From an uncultured bacterium (GTDB lineage Bacteria > Verrucomicrobiota > Kiritimatiellia > CAIVKH01): 63,098 nt of DNA. The position numbers and the translations under genes are program-made. Positions 8,223 to 16,821 of this stretch are shown here, in pieces (position 1 is the first letter of the stretch; the number at the start of each line of letters is the position of its first letter). The notes under the pieces were generated by a model. The model had not been told where the DNA came from and did not search any database. It saw only the letters and a list, made by a program, of their open reading frames with translations. The stretch spans positions 1 through 63,098 of the forward strand of contig CALGMT010000018.1 of the NCBI GenBank assembly GCA_937958885.1, read 5' to 3'.

Positions 8223-10406
8223 ATGTCTGACACGCCGCGCAGCGAGATACCCCCCGTCGAGCAACAAACCGAAGAATGGTTCATGGCGCAGATCGCGAAG
8301 CCCACGATTGATACGCCCATGCTGCTCGCGGCGCTGCGCGCGCTGCACGACGCCGGACGTCTGCAAGAGACCGAACAACGGATCGAATTGCTTCAAGATG
8401 TCCTCGCCGAGCGCAAGCGGACCATCGAGGCGCTCGAAGCGCTCGCCATGCGCGCCCGCTGGGCCGGTCCTCAAACGCGCGCGGCGATCAACTGGGCCGA
8501 GGAAGCCTCCGACGTGCTCGGCGGCGAATGGGAACAGAAGGCGCTCATCGACGAGTCCGGGTTCGCCCGCCCCATTCCGCCCACCGAGGCCATCCGCCGC
8601 CTGTGTCTGTTGATCAACCTCAAAGAAGGCGCGCACGTGTACGACCGCACATGGGGACTGGGCGTCGTCTCGCGCGTCGATGCGTTCAACAAAAAGGTCG
8701 AAATTGATTTCGAACGCCGCGCGGGCCACCAGATGTCTTTCGCTTACGCCGCGGAAAGCCTCTCGCTGGTCGGCGACGACCACATCCTGATGTGGAAAAT
8801 TCGCCGCTTCGATGAACTCCGCAAACGCGTGCAGGAGGACGCCGCGTCGATCGTGCGCATGGCCCTGCAGAGTTTCGGCCCGCTGACCGTGACGCAACTG
8901 CAGGCCGCGCTCACGAACGGCATCGTGCCCGAGCCGGATTGGAAACGTTTCTGGGACCAGGCCCGCAAAAAGCTCAAGACGGATCCGATGGTCTATCTGC
9001 CGGCCGGCCGCACCGAGCCGCTGCGCCTGCTCGAAGGCGCGCGCGCCCAGCAGGACCAATGGTTCGACGCGCTCGCGCGCGAGCGCAATCTTGCAAAAAT
9101 CATCTCCGCGGTGGAGGAACTCGCGAGCCGCGCCGCCGGCCTCGCCCTCTCCGAATCCCAGCGCAGCGTGCTCGCGGATCGGCTCGGGTTTGCCCTCAAA
9201 GGCGCGACCAGCCAGGACCTCACCACGCCCGCCCGTCTGCTGATGGCCGCGGACGCGCTCAATTTGTCGGACCGGCTCGACGCCGCGCGCGTGCCGGACT
9301 TCTTCCAAGGCCGCATCTTCGACGAGGCCTTGCGCCAGTTGCCCGCGCGCCCGCTGCGCGCGTTCCTACGCTACTTGCAATCCCGCAACGCCGAGGCCCT
9401 GCACGCCATGCTGCTGGACCGATTGCACCGCTTCGAGATCGGCGTGCTCAACGAGGCGCTCGGCTACCTCATGGAAGTCGGATTGGAGTCGGAGGCCGCC
9501 GCGCGATTCAAACGCGCGTTCGACGCCCGCGCGCCCAGTCTCGAAATGTTGAGCTGGCTCGGGCGCTATCCGGAAAAATGCGCCGAATGGGGACTCATCT
9601 CGCCCACCGTCGCGCTTCTGCTCATGATCGAGGCCCTCGAGCAGGACGCCACCGGCGAACGGCTCAAAGCGCAGAATCAGTTGCGCGAGCGCTTCGCGAA
9701 ACCCGAGTGGATCAAACAGGTTTTCAGCCCGATGGCCCTGCCGGACCGCGAGAAGGTCCTCAAGCGCATCAAGGAATCGAGCGGCTGGTCCGCGCTGGAT
9801 CGCGCGTCCGTTCTCGGCCAGATCGTTAAATTCGATCCCGCGCTCGCCCCCCTGCTGGCCGCGCGCGAAGACGAGCCCGCCGCCGCGCGCGGCCCGGTCA
9901 CCTCGATCCGCAGTTTCCGCGAGCGCCAACGCCAGCTCGACCGCATCGTCTCCGTCGAAATCCCCAAGGTCGCGAAGGACATCGCCATCGCGCGCAGCTA
10001 CGGCGACCTGCGCGAGAACCACGAATACAAATCCGCCAAGGAGGCGCAGACGATCCTCTTCCGACGCCGCGACGAGTTGATGCAGGAACTCCGCCGCGTG
10101 ACCCCCAGCGACTTCAAGGACTTCCCCGCGGACAAGGCCGGCGTCGCCACCACCGTCACGCTGGCCTATGCGAACGGAAACCGCGAGACCTACCACATCC
10201 TCGGCGCATGGGACGGCGATCCCGCGCTCGGCATCATCTCCTCGACCTCCCGCATGGCCGAAACCCTCGCCGGCCATACCGCCGGAGACCGGATCGTCGT
10301 ACCGTCCGAACACGGCGAGGTTGAAGTCCTGCTCGAATCCGTGCAGCCGCTGAGCGCCGATATCCTGGCATGGGCCGCTCGCGAGGATGCCGGCCCCGCC
10401 GTCTGA
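8223..10406 (+). CDS. Long GreA/GreB-family transcription elongation factor
   Basis: About 727 residues. The last 160 or so are a GreA-like unit: a coiled coil ending in ARSYGDLRENHEYKSAKEAQ, matching the acidic coiled-coil tip of GreA (DLSEN.EY..AK), then a C-terminal Gre domain (VATTVTLAYANGNRETYHIL). GreA inserts into the RNA polymerase secondary channel and stimulates cleavage of backtracked RNA. The N-terminal 550 residues are mostly helical and not assigned; chlamydial GreA proteins have a comparable long extension. The ATG at 8223 was chosen for GGAGGA at 8208-8213. The TGA overlaps the next start as TGATG. Confidence 0.85.
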   Translation: MSDTPRSEIPPVEQQTEEWFMAQIAKPTIDTPMLLAALRALHDAGRLQETEQRIELLQDVLAERKRTIEALEALAMRARWAGPQTRAAINWAEEASDVLGGEWEQKALIDESGFARPIPPTEAIRRLCLLINLKEGAHVYDRTWGLGVVSRVDAFNKKVEIDFERRAGHQMSFAYAAESLSLVGDDHILMWKIRRFDELRKRVQEDAASIVRMALQSFGPLTVTQLQAALTNGIVPEPDWKRFWDQARKKLKTDPMVYLPAGRTEPLRLLEGARAQQDQWFDALARERNLAKIISAVEELASRAAGLALSESQRSVLADRLGFALKGATSQDLTTPARLLMAADALNLSDRLDAARVPDFFQGRIFDEALRQLPARPLRAFLRYLQSRNAEALHAMLLDRLHRFEIGVLNEALGYLMEVGLESEAAARFKRAFDARAPSLEMLSWLGRYPEKCAEWGLISPTVALLLMIEALEQDATGERLKAQNQLRERFAKPEWIKQVFSPMALPDREKVLKRIKESSGWSALDRASVLGQIVKFDPALAPLLAAREDEPAAARGPVTSIRSFRERQRQLDRIVSVEIPKVAKDIAIARSYGDLRENHEYKSAKEAQTILFRRRDELMQELRRVTPSDFKDFPADKAGVATTVTLAYANGNRETYHILGAWDGDPALGIISSTSRMAETLAGHTAGDRIVVPSEHGEVEVLLESVQPLSADILAWAAREDAGPAV

Positions 10407-10900
10407 TGCAGGACATTCTCCAGCAGTTCCTCCAGCGGGACGCAGGCCCGCTGGTTCAGTTCCTCAAATATGCCATCGGCGGCGGCGTCGCAACCGGCGT
10501 GGACATGCTGTTCTTTTTCCTCCTCGCATGGCGCGTATTCCCGGCGCTGCGCGAGAACGACCCGGTCGTCCGGCGGCTCGGATTGCGCGTGCGGCATGTC
10601 GAAGAGGAAGACCGCTCGCGGCGCTTCATCGTCTGCACCGCCCTCGCGTTCATGATCTCCAACCTCACCGCGTACCTGATCAACATTTTCTGGGTCTTCG
10701 AGCCGGGCCGCTACGCGTGGTACATCGAGATGGCGCTGTTTTACGCCGTCTCCGGCATCAGCATCGTCATCGGCACCGCGATCGGGTGGGCGATGATCCG
10801 CTACCTGCACTTGAGCACCAGCTTCTCCTACGCCGGCAAACTCTTCGCCTCGCTGATGATCAATTTCGTCTGCCGAAAATATTTCGTGTTCAAAGGCTGA
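10406..10900 (+). CDS. GtrA-family membrane protein
   Basis: A 164-residue protein with four hydrophobic segments. GtrA proteins are thought to help move polyprenyl-phosphate-linked sugars across the inner membrane or otherwise support surface glycosylation. Family marks are QFLKYAIGGGVATGVDMLFF near the N-terminus, NLTAYLINIFWVF in the middle and NFVCRKYFVFKG at the end. The insert of charged residues between the first and second segments (about 47-70) is longer than usual. Its ATG shares a base with the TGA of the gre gene (TGATG), so it is probably translated by reinitiation, which rules out the longer upstream start. Confidence 0.88.
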   Translation: MQDILQQFLQRDAGPLVQFLKYAIGGGVATGVDMLFFFLLAWRVFPALRENDPVVRRLGLRVRHVEEEDRSRRFIVCTALAFMISNLTAYLINIFWVFEPGRYAWYIEMALFYAVSGISIVIGTAIGWAMIRYLHLSTSFSYAGKLFASLMINFVCRKYFVFKG

Positions 10901-10959
10901 TCCCATCCCCCCCGCGTTTCCCGCCGGACAAACCGCGCGCGGCGCGCTATCGTTACGAA

Positions 10960-11754
10960 ATGAGACTCCTCGTCACCGGCGGAACGGGAACCGTGGGCCG
11001 CGCCCTCGCGTCCGCCGCGCTCGCGCGCGGCGATGCGTTCATCGCGTGGGACCGGACAATCTATCCCCCCGACGACGACGCGGCCGCGGAGGCCGCCCTC
11101 GACCGCCACGCGCCCGACGCGCTGATCCATGCCGCGCTCCCGTCCCGCGCCACCGGCCGCGCCAACGAGGATCGGCTGGTTCACGAAGACTGGACCGCGC
11201 GCCTCGCGCGTGCGGCCGCCCGCCGCGGCGTCCGCTTTGTTTACGTCAGCACCGTGATGGTCTTCACGGACCGCGCCCGCGGGCCCTTCGCCCCCGATTC
11301 GACGCCCGACGCCGTTGAGGGCTATGGCGGCGCCAAGCGCCGCGGCGAACAGGCCGCGCGCGCGGCCCATCCCGAGGCAACCATCGTCCGGCTCGGCTGG
11401 CAGATCGGGGACCAGCCGGGCGGCAACAACATGCTCACGTTCTTTGACGATCGCATGCGCGAGGAGGGGCGCGTCCGCGCGAGCACGCGCTGGCTGCCGG
11501 CCACCTCGTTTCTCGCCGACACCGCGGCGGCGCTCATCGATGCCGCCCAGGCCGCGCCGGGCATTTATCACCTCGACGCCAACACACGATGGTCGTTCTT
11601 CGACATCGCGCGCGCCCTTTCCGCGGCGCACGGAAATCGCTGGATCGTCGAACCGACGGACGCGTTCGTCTATGACCAACGCATGACCGACCCGCGCATC
11701 AGCCTGCCCGCGCTGGACCGACGCCTGCCGGAATTGGCGCGAATCGCGAGTTGA
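10960..11754 (+). CDS. NAD-dependent epimerase/dehydratase, RmlD-like
   Basis: A 264-residue extended short-chain dehydrogenase. The Rossmann glycine motif is MRLLVTGGTGTVGRALA. Residues about 85-100 hold FVYVSTVMVF, and the YxxxK catalytic pair is in YGGAKRRGEQAAR. The length and the DAPDALIHAA-type strand fit dTDP-4-dehydrorhamnose reductase relatives, but the substrate cannot be read from the sequence. It lies 59 bases after gtrA on the same strand; together they suggest nucleotide-sugar or polyprenyl-sugar metabolism. rmlB is at 59689 on the other strand. Confidence 0.85.
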   Translation: MRLLVTGGTGTVGRALASAALARGDAFIAWDRTIYPPDDDAAAEAALDRHAPDALIHAALPSRATGRANEDRLVHEDWTARLARAAARRGVRFVYVSTVMVFTDRARGPFAPDSTPDAVEGYGGAKRRGEQAARAAHPEATIVRLGWQIGDQPGGNNMLTFFDDRMREEGRVRASTRWLPATSFLADTAAALIDAAQAAPGIYHLDANTRWSFFDIARALSAAHGNRWIVEPTDAFVYDQRMTDPRISLPALDRRLPELARIAS

Positions 11755-11785
11755 CGTCCGAACGCGAGTCGCTAGCTTTTCAGCC

Positions 11786-12673
11786 ATGCCTGACACCACC
11801 ATCCGCGAGATCATCGACCGTCGCACCCGTCCCCTGCTCTCCTTCGAGTTCTTTCCACCGAAAGACGACGCCGCATGGGCGACGCTTCGGGAGACCGGCG
11901 AAGCCTTGCGCGCCGTCCGGCCCGATTTCGTCACCTGCACCTACGGCGCGGGCGGCTCGACGCGGCAGCGCACAATGGAAGTTTGCGGATTCCTGCGCGA
12001 GATCGGCTTTGCCCCGGTGATGCCCCACCTCACCTGTGTCGGCCACAGCCGCATGGAGTTGGCGCACCTGTTGCGCGAGTGGCACGAACAAGGTTATCGC
12101 AACATCATGGCGCTGCGCGGCGATCCGCCGCGCGGCTTTTCCCAATTTCGACCCGCGCCGGACGGACTGAGCCACGCGTCGGAACTCGTCGAGATGATCC
12201 GCATCGAATACCCCGACATCTGCTGCGGTGTAGCGGGCTATCCCGAAGCCCATCCAGAATCCGTCACACCGGAAGCGGACGTGCGCCACCTGAAAGCCAA
12301 ACTCCAAGCCGGCGGCGCGTTCGTCACCACCCAGTTGTTTTTCGACAACGAGTATTATTTCGAGTTTGTCGCCCGCTGCCGCGCCGAGGGTATTGAGCAT
12401 CCGATCATCCCGGGTCTGCTGCCGGTCATTTCCCTCAAGCAGGTTCAGCGCATGTGCGCCATGTGCAAAACCGCGCTGCCCGACGCCCTCGCGCGCGAGC
12501 TGGAAAAAGCCGGCGGCGACGGCGACGACGCGGAACAAGTCGGCATTCGCTGGGCCGAGCGTCAGATCGAGGATCTTCTCGATCGCGGCGCGCCCGGAAT
12601 CCACCTCTACATTCTCAACCGCGCCAAGGCCGCGCTCTCTTCCGAACTCATCCGCTTCTTTGCCAACCGCTGA
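11786..12673 (+). CDS. metF: Methylenetetrahydrofolate reductase
   Basis: FAD enzyme that reduces 5,10-methylene-THF to 5-methyl-THF for methionine synthesis. The 295-residue TIM barrel has SFEFFPPKDDAAW (catalytic Glu in the FEFFPP motif), DFVTCTYGAGGSTRQRT, HLTCVGHSR, ALRGDPPRG and FVTTQLFFDNEYYF, all typical of MetF. It lies 31 bases after the epimerase gene and may be transcribed with it. It links functionally to the serine hydroxymethyltransferase part of the fusion protein at 19627-21795, which supplies 5,10-methylene-THF. Confidence 0.96.
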   Translation: MPDTTIREIIDRRTRPLLSFEFFPPKDDAAWATLRETGEALRAVRPDFVTCTYGAGGSTRQRTMEVCGFLREIGFAPVMPHLTCVGHSRMELAHLLREWHEQGYRNIMALRGDPPRGFSQFRPAPDGLSHASELVEMIRIEYPDICCGVAGYPEAHPESVTPEADVRHLKAKLQAGGAFVTTQLFFDNEYYFEFVARCRAEGIEHPIIPGLLPVISLKQVQRMCAMCKTALPDALARELEKAGGDGDDAEQVGIRWAERQIEDLLDRGAPGIHLYILNRAKAALSSELIRFFANR

Positions 12674-12696
12674 TCGCGCATCGACAGCCCGCTTCA

Positions 12697-12800
12697 CGGC
12701 AGGGCGCGGCGTCCCGAAGCGCCGCATGCTTCACACGGCGGGTCCGACGGCCCCGCCCTGCCGCTCACCGCTCTCCCGCCGCGCGGGAGAGGGCCGGGGT
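12697..12800. repeat. Intergenic inverted repeats (REP-like hairpin)
   Basis: The 220-base gap between metF and the DtxR-like gene holds two inverted repeats. Bases 12697-12706 (cggcagggcg) pair with 12754-12763. Bases 12771-12779 (ctctcccgc) pair with 12783-12791 across a 3-base loop, followed by gagggccggggtgaggg. The second hairpin resembles the units of the array at 41465-41600. It may also terminate metF transcripts, though no T-run follows. Confidence 0.6.
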
Positions 12801-12836
12801 GAGGGCAATCTTCAATCGACTTCCACTGTTGCCGCC

Positions 12837-12865
12837 TTGACCACTACGCGCCCGGCCGCTAGACT
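12837..12865 (+). promoter_or_regulatory. Sigma-70-type promoter for the DtxR-like gene
   Basis: TTGACC (12837-12842), a 17-base spacer, then TAGACT (12860-12865). The predicted start is near 12872, about 22 bases before the ATG at 12894. Both hexamers are close to consensus in an otherwise GC-rich background. An A/T-rich stretch (tttatatat) follows; no clear operator palindrome is seen. Confidence 0.5.
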
Positions 12866-12893
12866 GTTTTATATATCAAGCAACGGGTTTAAC

Positions 12894-13475
12894 ATGACCG
12901 CCGAAGTCTGGAAAAGCTACGAAGACAACCTGCTCACACACAGCGCGGCGCATTATCTGATGACGATCCACGAGCTGCTGCAAACGCAAGGCTACGCGCG
13001 CGTCACCGACATCGCCAAGCGCCTCAACATCACGCGCGGAAGCTGCTCAATCAGCCTCAAGCCACTCAAGAAGCGCGGACTCGTCGTCGAGGACTCGAAC
13101 AAGTTCCTCCTGCTGTCCGACGAAGGCCGCCGCCTGGCCGAGATCGTCGAACGCAACGATGAGCTGCTCGAAATTTTCCTCCGCGATGTCCTCGGCGTTA
13201 ACCCCGAACAGGCGGAAATCGACGCGTGCAAAATCGAGCACCTGTTGAGCATCGAATCCAGCGTCAAACTCTGCAACTTCATCGAATGCATCCAGGCAGA
13301 CAACAAGGCCGCAAAGGCCTTCCTCCAGAGCCTGCGCGCACACCAAGATCATTGCCGCCACGAGGCGAAATCCTGTCCGCACTGCCGGGACACGTGCTTC
13401 TTCGAGCGACAACAAATCCAGCCGCTCAAGCGCGCGCCCTCGCGAAAAGCTAACCGGCGGCTCACGCCCGCTTGA
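12894..13475 (+). CDS. DtxR/MntR-family metal-dependent regulator with Cys-rich tail
   Basis: A 193-residue regulator. The winged helix spans about 15-85 (GYARVTDIAKRLNITRGSCS) and the dimerisation helices follow. Aligning by eye with MntR and DtxR, the ligand positions are His20 (Asp8 in MntR, Met10 in DtxR), Asp89 (His77 in MntR), Cys112 (Glu99 in MntR, Cys102 in DtxR), Glu115 and His116 in DACKIEHLLS. This is nearer the iron-type DtxR set, with one His replaced. The C-terminus has C154-x6-C161-x2-C164-x3-C168 next to His153 and His156, not usual for the family and able to bind a metal or cluster. Metal and targets are unknown. It has its own promoter. Confidence 0.85.
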   Translation: MTAEVWKSYEDNLLTHSAAHYLMTIHELLQTQGYARVTDIAKRLNITRGSCSISLKPLKKRGLVVEDSNKFLLLSDEGRRLAEIVERNDELLEIFLRDVLGVNPEQAEIDACKIEHLLSIESSVKLCNFIECIQADNKAAKAFLQSLRAHQDHCRHEAKSCPHCRDTCFFERQQIQPLKRAPSRKANRRLTPA

Positions 13476-13527
13476 CGACGCCCCCGTGTACTTCACCGTG
13501 GGCATCGATAGCCCGCGGAGAAGTCAC

Positions 13528-14916
13528 ATGTCCTACAGCCCGACGCACGATCAGGAATCGGCCCCTCGCGTCACGCTGCGCGAGCAGGGCCGCCCGCTGG
13601 ATCGCGTCAACTGGCACCGCATGATCAAGCCGCTCCGCGAAATCGCGGGGCTTGAACCCGACGCGAATTTCTGGAGCCTCATCGTCCGCGTCTGCTCGCG
13701 CTACGCCTTCGACTACCGCCCGCTCCCCCCGCCGTCCGGACCCTGGCCGGAGCCGCTGCGCGGCGCGTGGGCCGGTACGCCCCGCATTGGGCTGTTCGTC
13801 GATTCCCCCGATCACTTGAGCGGCGTGGCCCGCACGCTCGGCCACTGGCAACGCGAGGCGAACGCCGCCGGCGTCGGCCTGCGCATGCACGGCGCGGCGC
13901 CGGACCCGAACCCCGACAGCCCGATGACCCTCTTCCCCGCGGTCGGCACGTTCAGCATGACCGCCTACGAAGGCCTTCACATGCACGTCCCACCCGTGCG
14001 CGAAGTGCTGCGCTACGTGAAACAGAGCGCATTCGACATTATCCACCTCTCGACCCCCGGCCCGATGGGACTCGCCGGCCTGCTCGCCGCGCGCATCGCG
14101 GGGCTGCCGGTCGTCAGCACCTTCCACACCCATTTCCCCTCCTACGCCGCGCGCCTGCTCAAAGACCCCGCCCTCGAAGACCTCACATGGGCGCTGATGC
14201 GCTGGTTCTACCGGCAAATGGACATGGTCGCCGCGCCGACGCCGACGATCCGCCAGGAACTCATCGACCACGGATGCCTGCCGAACCGCGTCCGCGTCGT
14301 CGGGCGCGGCGTGGATACGCACCTCTTCCATCCGAGCCGACGCAGCGAGGATTTTCGCCGCGCGCACGTCCACCCGCAGCGCGTCGCCTTGCTCTACGTC
14401 GGCCGCCTTTCGCGCGAAAAAAATCTCCCGCTGCTCACGGAATCCTTCAAGCGGCTCGCCGCGATGCGGCGCGACATCGCCCTGCTCGTCGTCGGCGACG
14501 GCCCGTACCGCGCGGAGATGGAGGCGCACCTCGCCGGCCTCCCCGCGCGCTTCCTCGGCGTGCTGCAGGGCGAGGCGCTCGCCGCCGCCTACGCCTCGGC
14601 TGACGCCTTCGTATTCCCAAGCGAAACCGACACGCTCGGCAACGTTGTGCTGGAAGCGCAAGCCGCCGGCCTGCCCGTCGTCGTCTCCGGCCTCGGCGGA
14701 CCGAAAGATTGCATGCAGGACGGCATCACCGGGCTTGTCGTCCCCTCCATGTCCGCGGGCGGCCTCGCAAACGTTCTGCTCGAACTGTGCGATGGTCCGG
14801 ACCGCCTGCGCGAGATGGGCGCCGCCGCGCATCAATACAGCCGCCGCTTCACGCATGCCGCTTCGTTCGACGCGTTCCGCCGCCTCCACGAAGACGCGCT
14901 CGCCGCACGCGCATGA
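13528..14916 (+). CDS. Glycosyltransferase, GT4 (GT-B fold)
   Basis: A 462-residue retaining glycosyltransferase. After a 75-residue N-terminal extension the acceptor domain starts at RIGLFVDSPDHLSGVARTL. It contains VVSTFHTHFPSYAARLL, a motif shared with MgtA/SqdX-like glycolipid mannosyl- and sulfoquinovosyl-transferases. The donor domain has LLYVGRLSREKNLPLL and the EX7E motif in SETDTLGNVVLEAQAAGLP. Donor and acceptor are unknown; glycolipid or LPS assembly is plausible. The ATG at 13528 was preferred over an upstream one because GGAG lies 8 bases before it. It is convergent with ruvB, 28 bases away. Confidence 0.88.
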   Translation: MSYSPTHDQESAPRVTLREQGRPLDRVNWHRMIKPLREIAGLEPDANFWSLIVRVCSRYAFDYRPLPPPSGPWPEPLRGAWAGTPRIGLFVDSPDHLSGVARTLGHWQREANAAGVGLRMHGAAPDPNPDSPMTLFPAVGTFSMTAYEGLHMHVPPVREVLRYVKQSAFDIIHLSTPGPMGLAGLLAARIAGLPVVSTFHTHFPSYAARLLKDPALEDLTWALMRWFYRQMDMVAAPTPTIRQELIDHGCLPNRVRVVGRGVDTHLFHPSRRSEDFRRAHVHPQRVALLYVGRLSREKNLPLLTESFKRLAAMRRDIALLVVGDGPYRAEMEAHLAGLPARFLGVLQGEALAAAYASADAFVFPSETDTLGNVVLEAQAAGLPVVVSGLGGPKDCMQDGITGLVVPSMSAGGLANVLLELCDGPDRLREMGAAAHQYSRRFTHAASFDAFRRLHEDALAARA

Positions 14917-14944
14917 ACACTGCTGCGAGCGGTGCGCCAAACCG

Positions 14945-15961
14945 CTAAAACAACTCGCCCTGCCGCGCGCCGGGCTTGAGTCCGAACTTTTTGTAGCACA
15001 GCTCAGTCGCCACGCGGCCTTGCGGCGTGCGTTTGAGGTAGCCTTCCTGAATCAGGTACGGCTCGTACACCTCTTCGATCGTGCCGGCCTCCTCGCCTAC
15101 CGAAACCGCCAGCGAATTCACACCCACCGGGCCGCCCGCGAATTTGTGGAGGATCGTTTCCAGAATCCGCTTGTCCATCTCGTCGAGGCCGTGCTCGTCG
15201 ATGTCGAGCATCGACAGCGCCTTGTCCGCCACTTCGCGCGTGATCCGATTGCCCGCCTTGACCTGCGCATAGTCGCGCACCCAGCGCAGCAGATTGTTCG
15301 TGATCCGCGGCGTGCCGCGCGACCGCTTCGCGATCTCCGCCGCGCCGTCGTCGTCCACATCCACGTTCACGATCCGCGCGGAACGCTGCACGATGCGCAT
15401 CAACTCGTCCGGCGTGTAATAATCCAGCCGATTCGCCAGCCCGAACCGAGAGCGCAGCGGCGCGGAGAGCAACCCGCTGCGCGTCGTCGCGCCGATCAGC
15501 GTGAACTTCGGCAGATTCAGCCGCACCGACCGCGCGTTCGGCCCTTGGTCGATCACGATGTCGAGCACGTAATCCTCCATCGCGGAGTAGAGATACTCCT
15601 CCACCGCCTTCGGCAGCCGGTGAATTTCGTCGATGAACAGGATGTCGCCCTTTTCGAGGTTCGTCAGCAGCCCCGCCAGCTCGCCCGCCTTCGTGATCAC
15701 GGGGCCGGACGTGGACTTCACGTTCACGCCCATCGCCTCGCCCACGATATACGCCAGCGTCGTCTTCCCCAGCCCCGGCGGGCCGAAGAGCAGAATGTGA
15801 TCGAGCACATCGCCCCGCCCGCGCGCCGCGTCCACGAACAACTGCAGCCGCTCGCGCACCTTCGCCTGGCCGACGAAATCCGCGAATTTCGACGGGCGCA
15901 GCGAGAGGTCGAACTCCGTGTCGGCCTTGTTCAGCGTGCTGGTGATGAAGCGATCGGACAT
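14945..15961 (-). CDS. ruvB: Holliday junction branch migration ATPase RuvB
   Basis: Hexameric AAA+ motor that drives branch migration of Holliday junctions with RuvA. The protein is 338 residues: Walker A in [12 protein letters not shown], Walker B in LFIDEIHRL, sensor [18 protein letters not shown] with the Arg finger, and the C-terminal winged helix ending in [13 protein letters not shown]. All key residues are present. It follows ruvA on the same strand; the 113-base gap carries three copies of a 31-bp repeat. Confidence 0.97.
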   Translation of the reverse strand: MSDRFITSTLNKADTEFDLSLRPSKFADFVGQAKVRERLQLFVDAARGRGDVLDHILLFGPPGLGKTTLAYIVGEAMGVNVKSTSGPVITKAGELAGLLTNLEKGDILFIDEIHRLPKAVEEYLYSAMEDYVLDIVIDQGPNARSVRLNLPKFTLIGATTRSGLLSAPLRSRFGLANRLDYYTPDELMRIVQRSARIVNVDVDDDGAAEIAKRSRGTPRITNNLLRWVRDYAQVKAGNRITREVADKALSMLDIDEHGLDEMDKRILETILHKFAGGPVGVNSLAVSVGEEAGTIEEVYEPYLIQEGYLKRTPQGRVATELCYKKFGLKPGARQGELF

Positions 15962-15979
15962 GGCGGGCGCTCAACAAAA

Positions 15980-16062
15980 TTTTTACAGAGCATGGAACTT
16001 TCAAAAAAAGTTTTTACAGAGCATGGAACTTTTTGAAAAAGATTTTACAGAGCATGGAAGTT
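15980..16062. repeat. 31-bp-period repeat, locus A (3 copies)
   Basis: Three direct copies of a 20-21-base core, tttttacagagcatggaact, begin near 15980, 16011 and 16042. The catgga portion recurs at exactly 31-base intervals (15991, 16022, 16053). The remaining roughly 11 bases of each period are A/T-rich and not conserved. The array fills most of the gap between ruvA and ruvB. The same core occurs at 41620-41671 and 57737-57806. Confidence 0.85.
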
Positions 16063-16074
16063 TTTGCGCGCCGC

Positions 16075-16677
16075 TCATGCGGCCCCGCCCAGCGCGCGGC
16101 GCACGAGTTCCTCCACCGTCGTCGCCGGCGCAACGCCGGGCAGCGCGGCCTTGATCATCTTGAGCGCCTCGGCCTGTTTGTAGCCCAGCGAGACGAGCGC
16201 GAGCAGCGCGTCGCGCGTGCGCAACTCCTCGGCGGACGCGGGCTCCGCGCCGGCGGCGGCCTCGAGCATCTCGCCCTCGGTGAGTTTATCCTTCAGCTCA
16301 ACGATGATTTTTTCTGCCGTCTTTCGGCCGAGCCCTTTGACGCTCGACAGGCGCTTCACATCGTTTTCCGCGATGGCGGCCTTGATCTCGCGCACCGACA
16401 GTCCGCCGAGCACGCCGAGCGCCGTGCGCGGGCCCACGCCGCTGACGGAATAGAGCAGCAGGAAAAGCCGTCGTTCGCCCTCGGTGGCGAAGCCGTAGAG
16501 TTCGCGCGCATCTTCGCGGACATGGTCATACGTCAGCACCCGACACGCCGCGCCCTCCGGCGGGAGACGATCGAAACTCGACAGCGGAATAAACACCTCG
16601 TAGCCCACGCCGCCGACATTGACCACCGCGCGGCCGGGCTGTTTTTCGACCAGTATTCCTTCGAGAAACGTAATCAT
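16075..16677 (-). CDS. ruvA: Holliday junction DNA-binding protein RuvA
   Basis: Tetrameric protein that grips Holliday junctions and loads RuvB. It is 200 residues: OB-fold domain I (MITFLEGILVEKQPGRAVVN), a helix-hairpin-helix domain with LYSVSGVGPRTALGVLGGLS and VKGLGRKTAEKIIVELKDKL, an acidic/Ala linker, and the RuvB-contacting domain III (ALLALVSLGYKQAEALKMIK). The ATG at 16677 matches the conserved family N-terminus; the frame stays open upstream, but that region is not RuvA-like. No ruvC is present in the window. Confidence 0.96.
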   Translation of the reverse strand: MITFLEGILVEKQPGRAVVNVGGVGYEVFIPLSSFDRLPPEGAACRVLTYDHVREDARELYGFATEGERRLFLLLYSVSGVGPRTALGVLGGLSVREIKAAIAENDVKRLSSVKGLGRKTAEKIIVELKDKLTEGEMLEAAAGAEPASAEELRTRDALLALVSLGYKQAEALKMIKAALPGVAPATTVEELVRRALGGAA

Positions 16678-16740
16678 GACGCCGCTTCGGATAGAACCAC
16701 GAATCCCCGCCCGTTCAAAGGTATAACTTCCCCCCTCACC

Positions 16741-16818
16741 CAATCGGTCTCGAAATCGGCCTCGGGATCGGTATCGATATCGGGATCGGTATCGATATCG
16801 ATCTCGCCATCGGCCTCA
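16741..16818. repeat. Degenerate ATCGNN hexamer tandem repeat
   Basis: Two perfect tandem copies of an 18-base unit (gggatcggtatcgatatc) at 16764-16781 and 16782-16799 are flanked by variants such as ctcgaaatcggc and ctcgccatcggc. Nearly all of 16741-16818 can be read as ATCGNN hexamers. It lies between the moeB-like gene and ruvA. It may be replication-slippage DNA; no function is evident. Confidence 0.75.
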
Positions 16819-16821
16819 CCC

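Noticed and set aside
15980-16062. CRISPR array
   Set aside because: Direct repeats are regular, but the spacers would be only about 11 A/T-rich bases, copies number two or three, and no cas genes are present.
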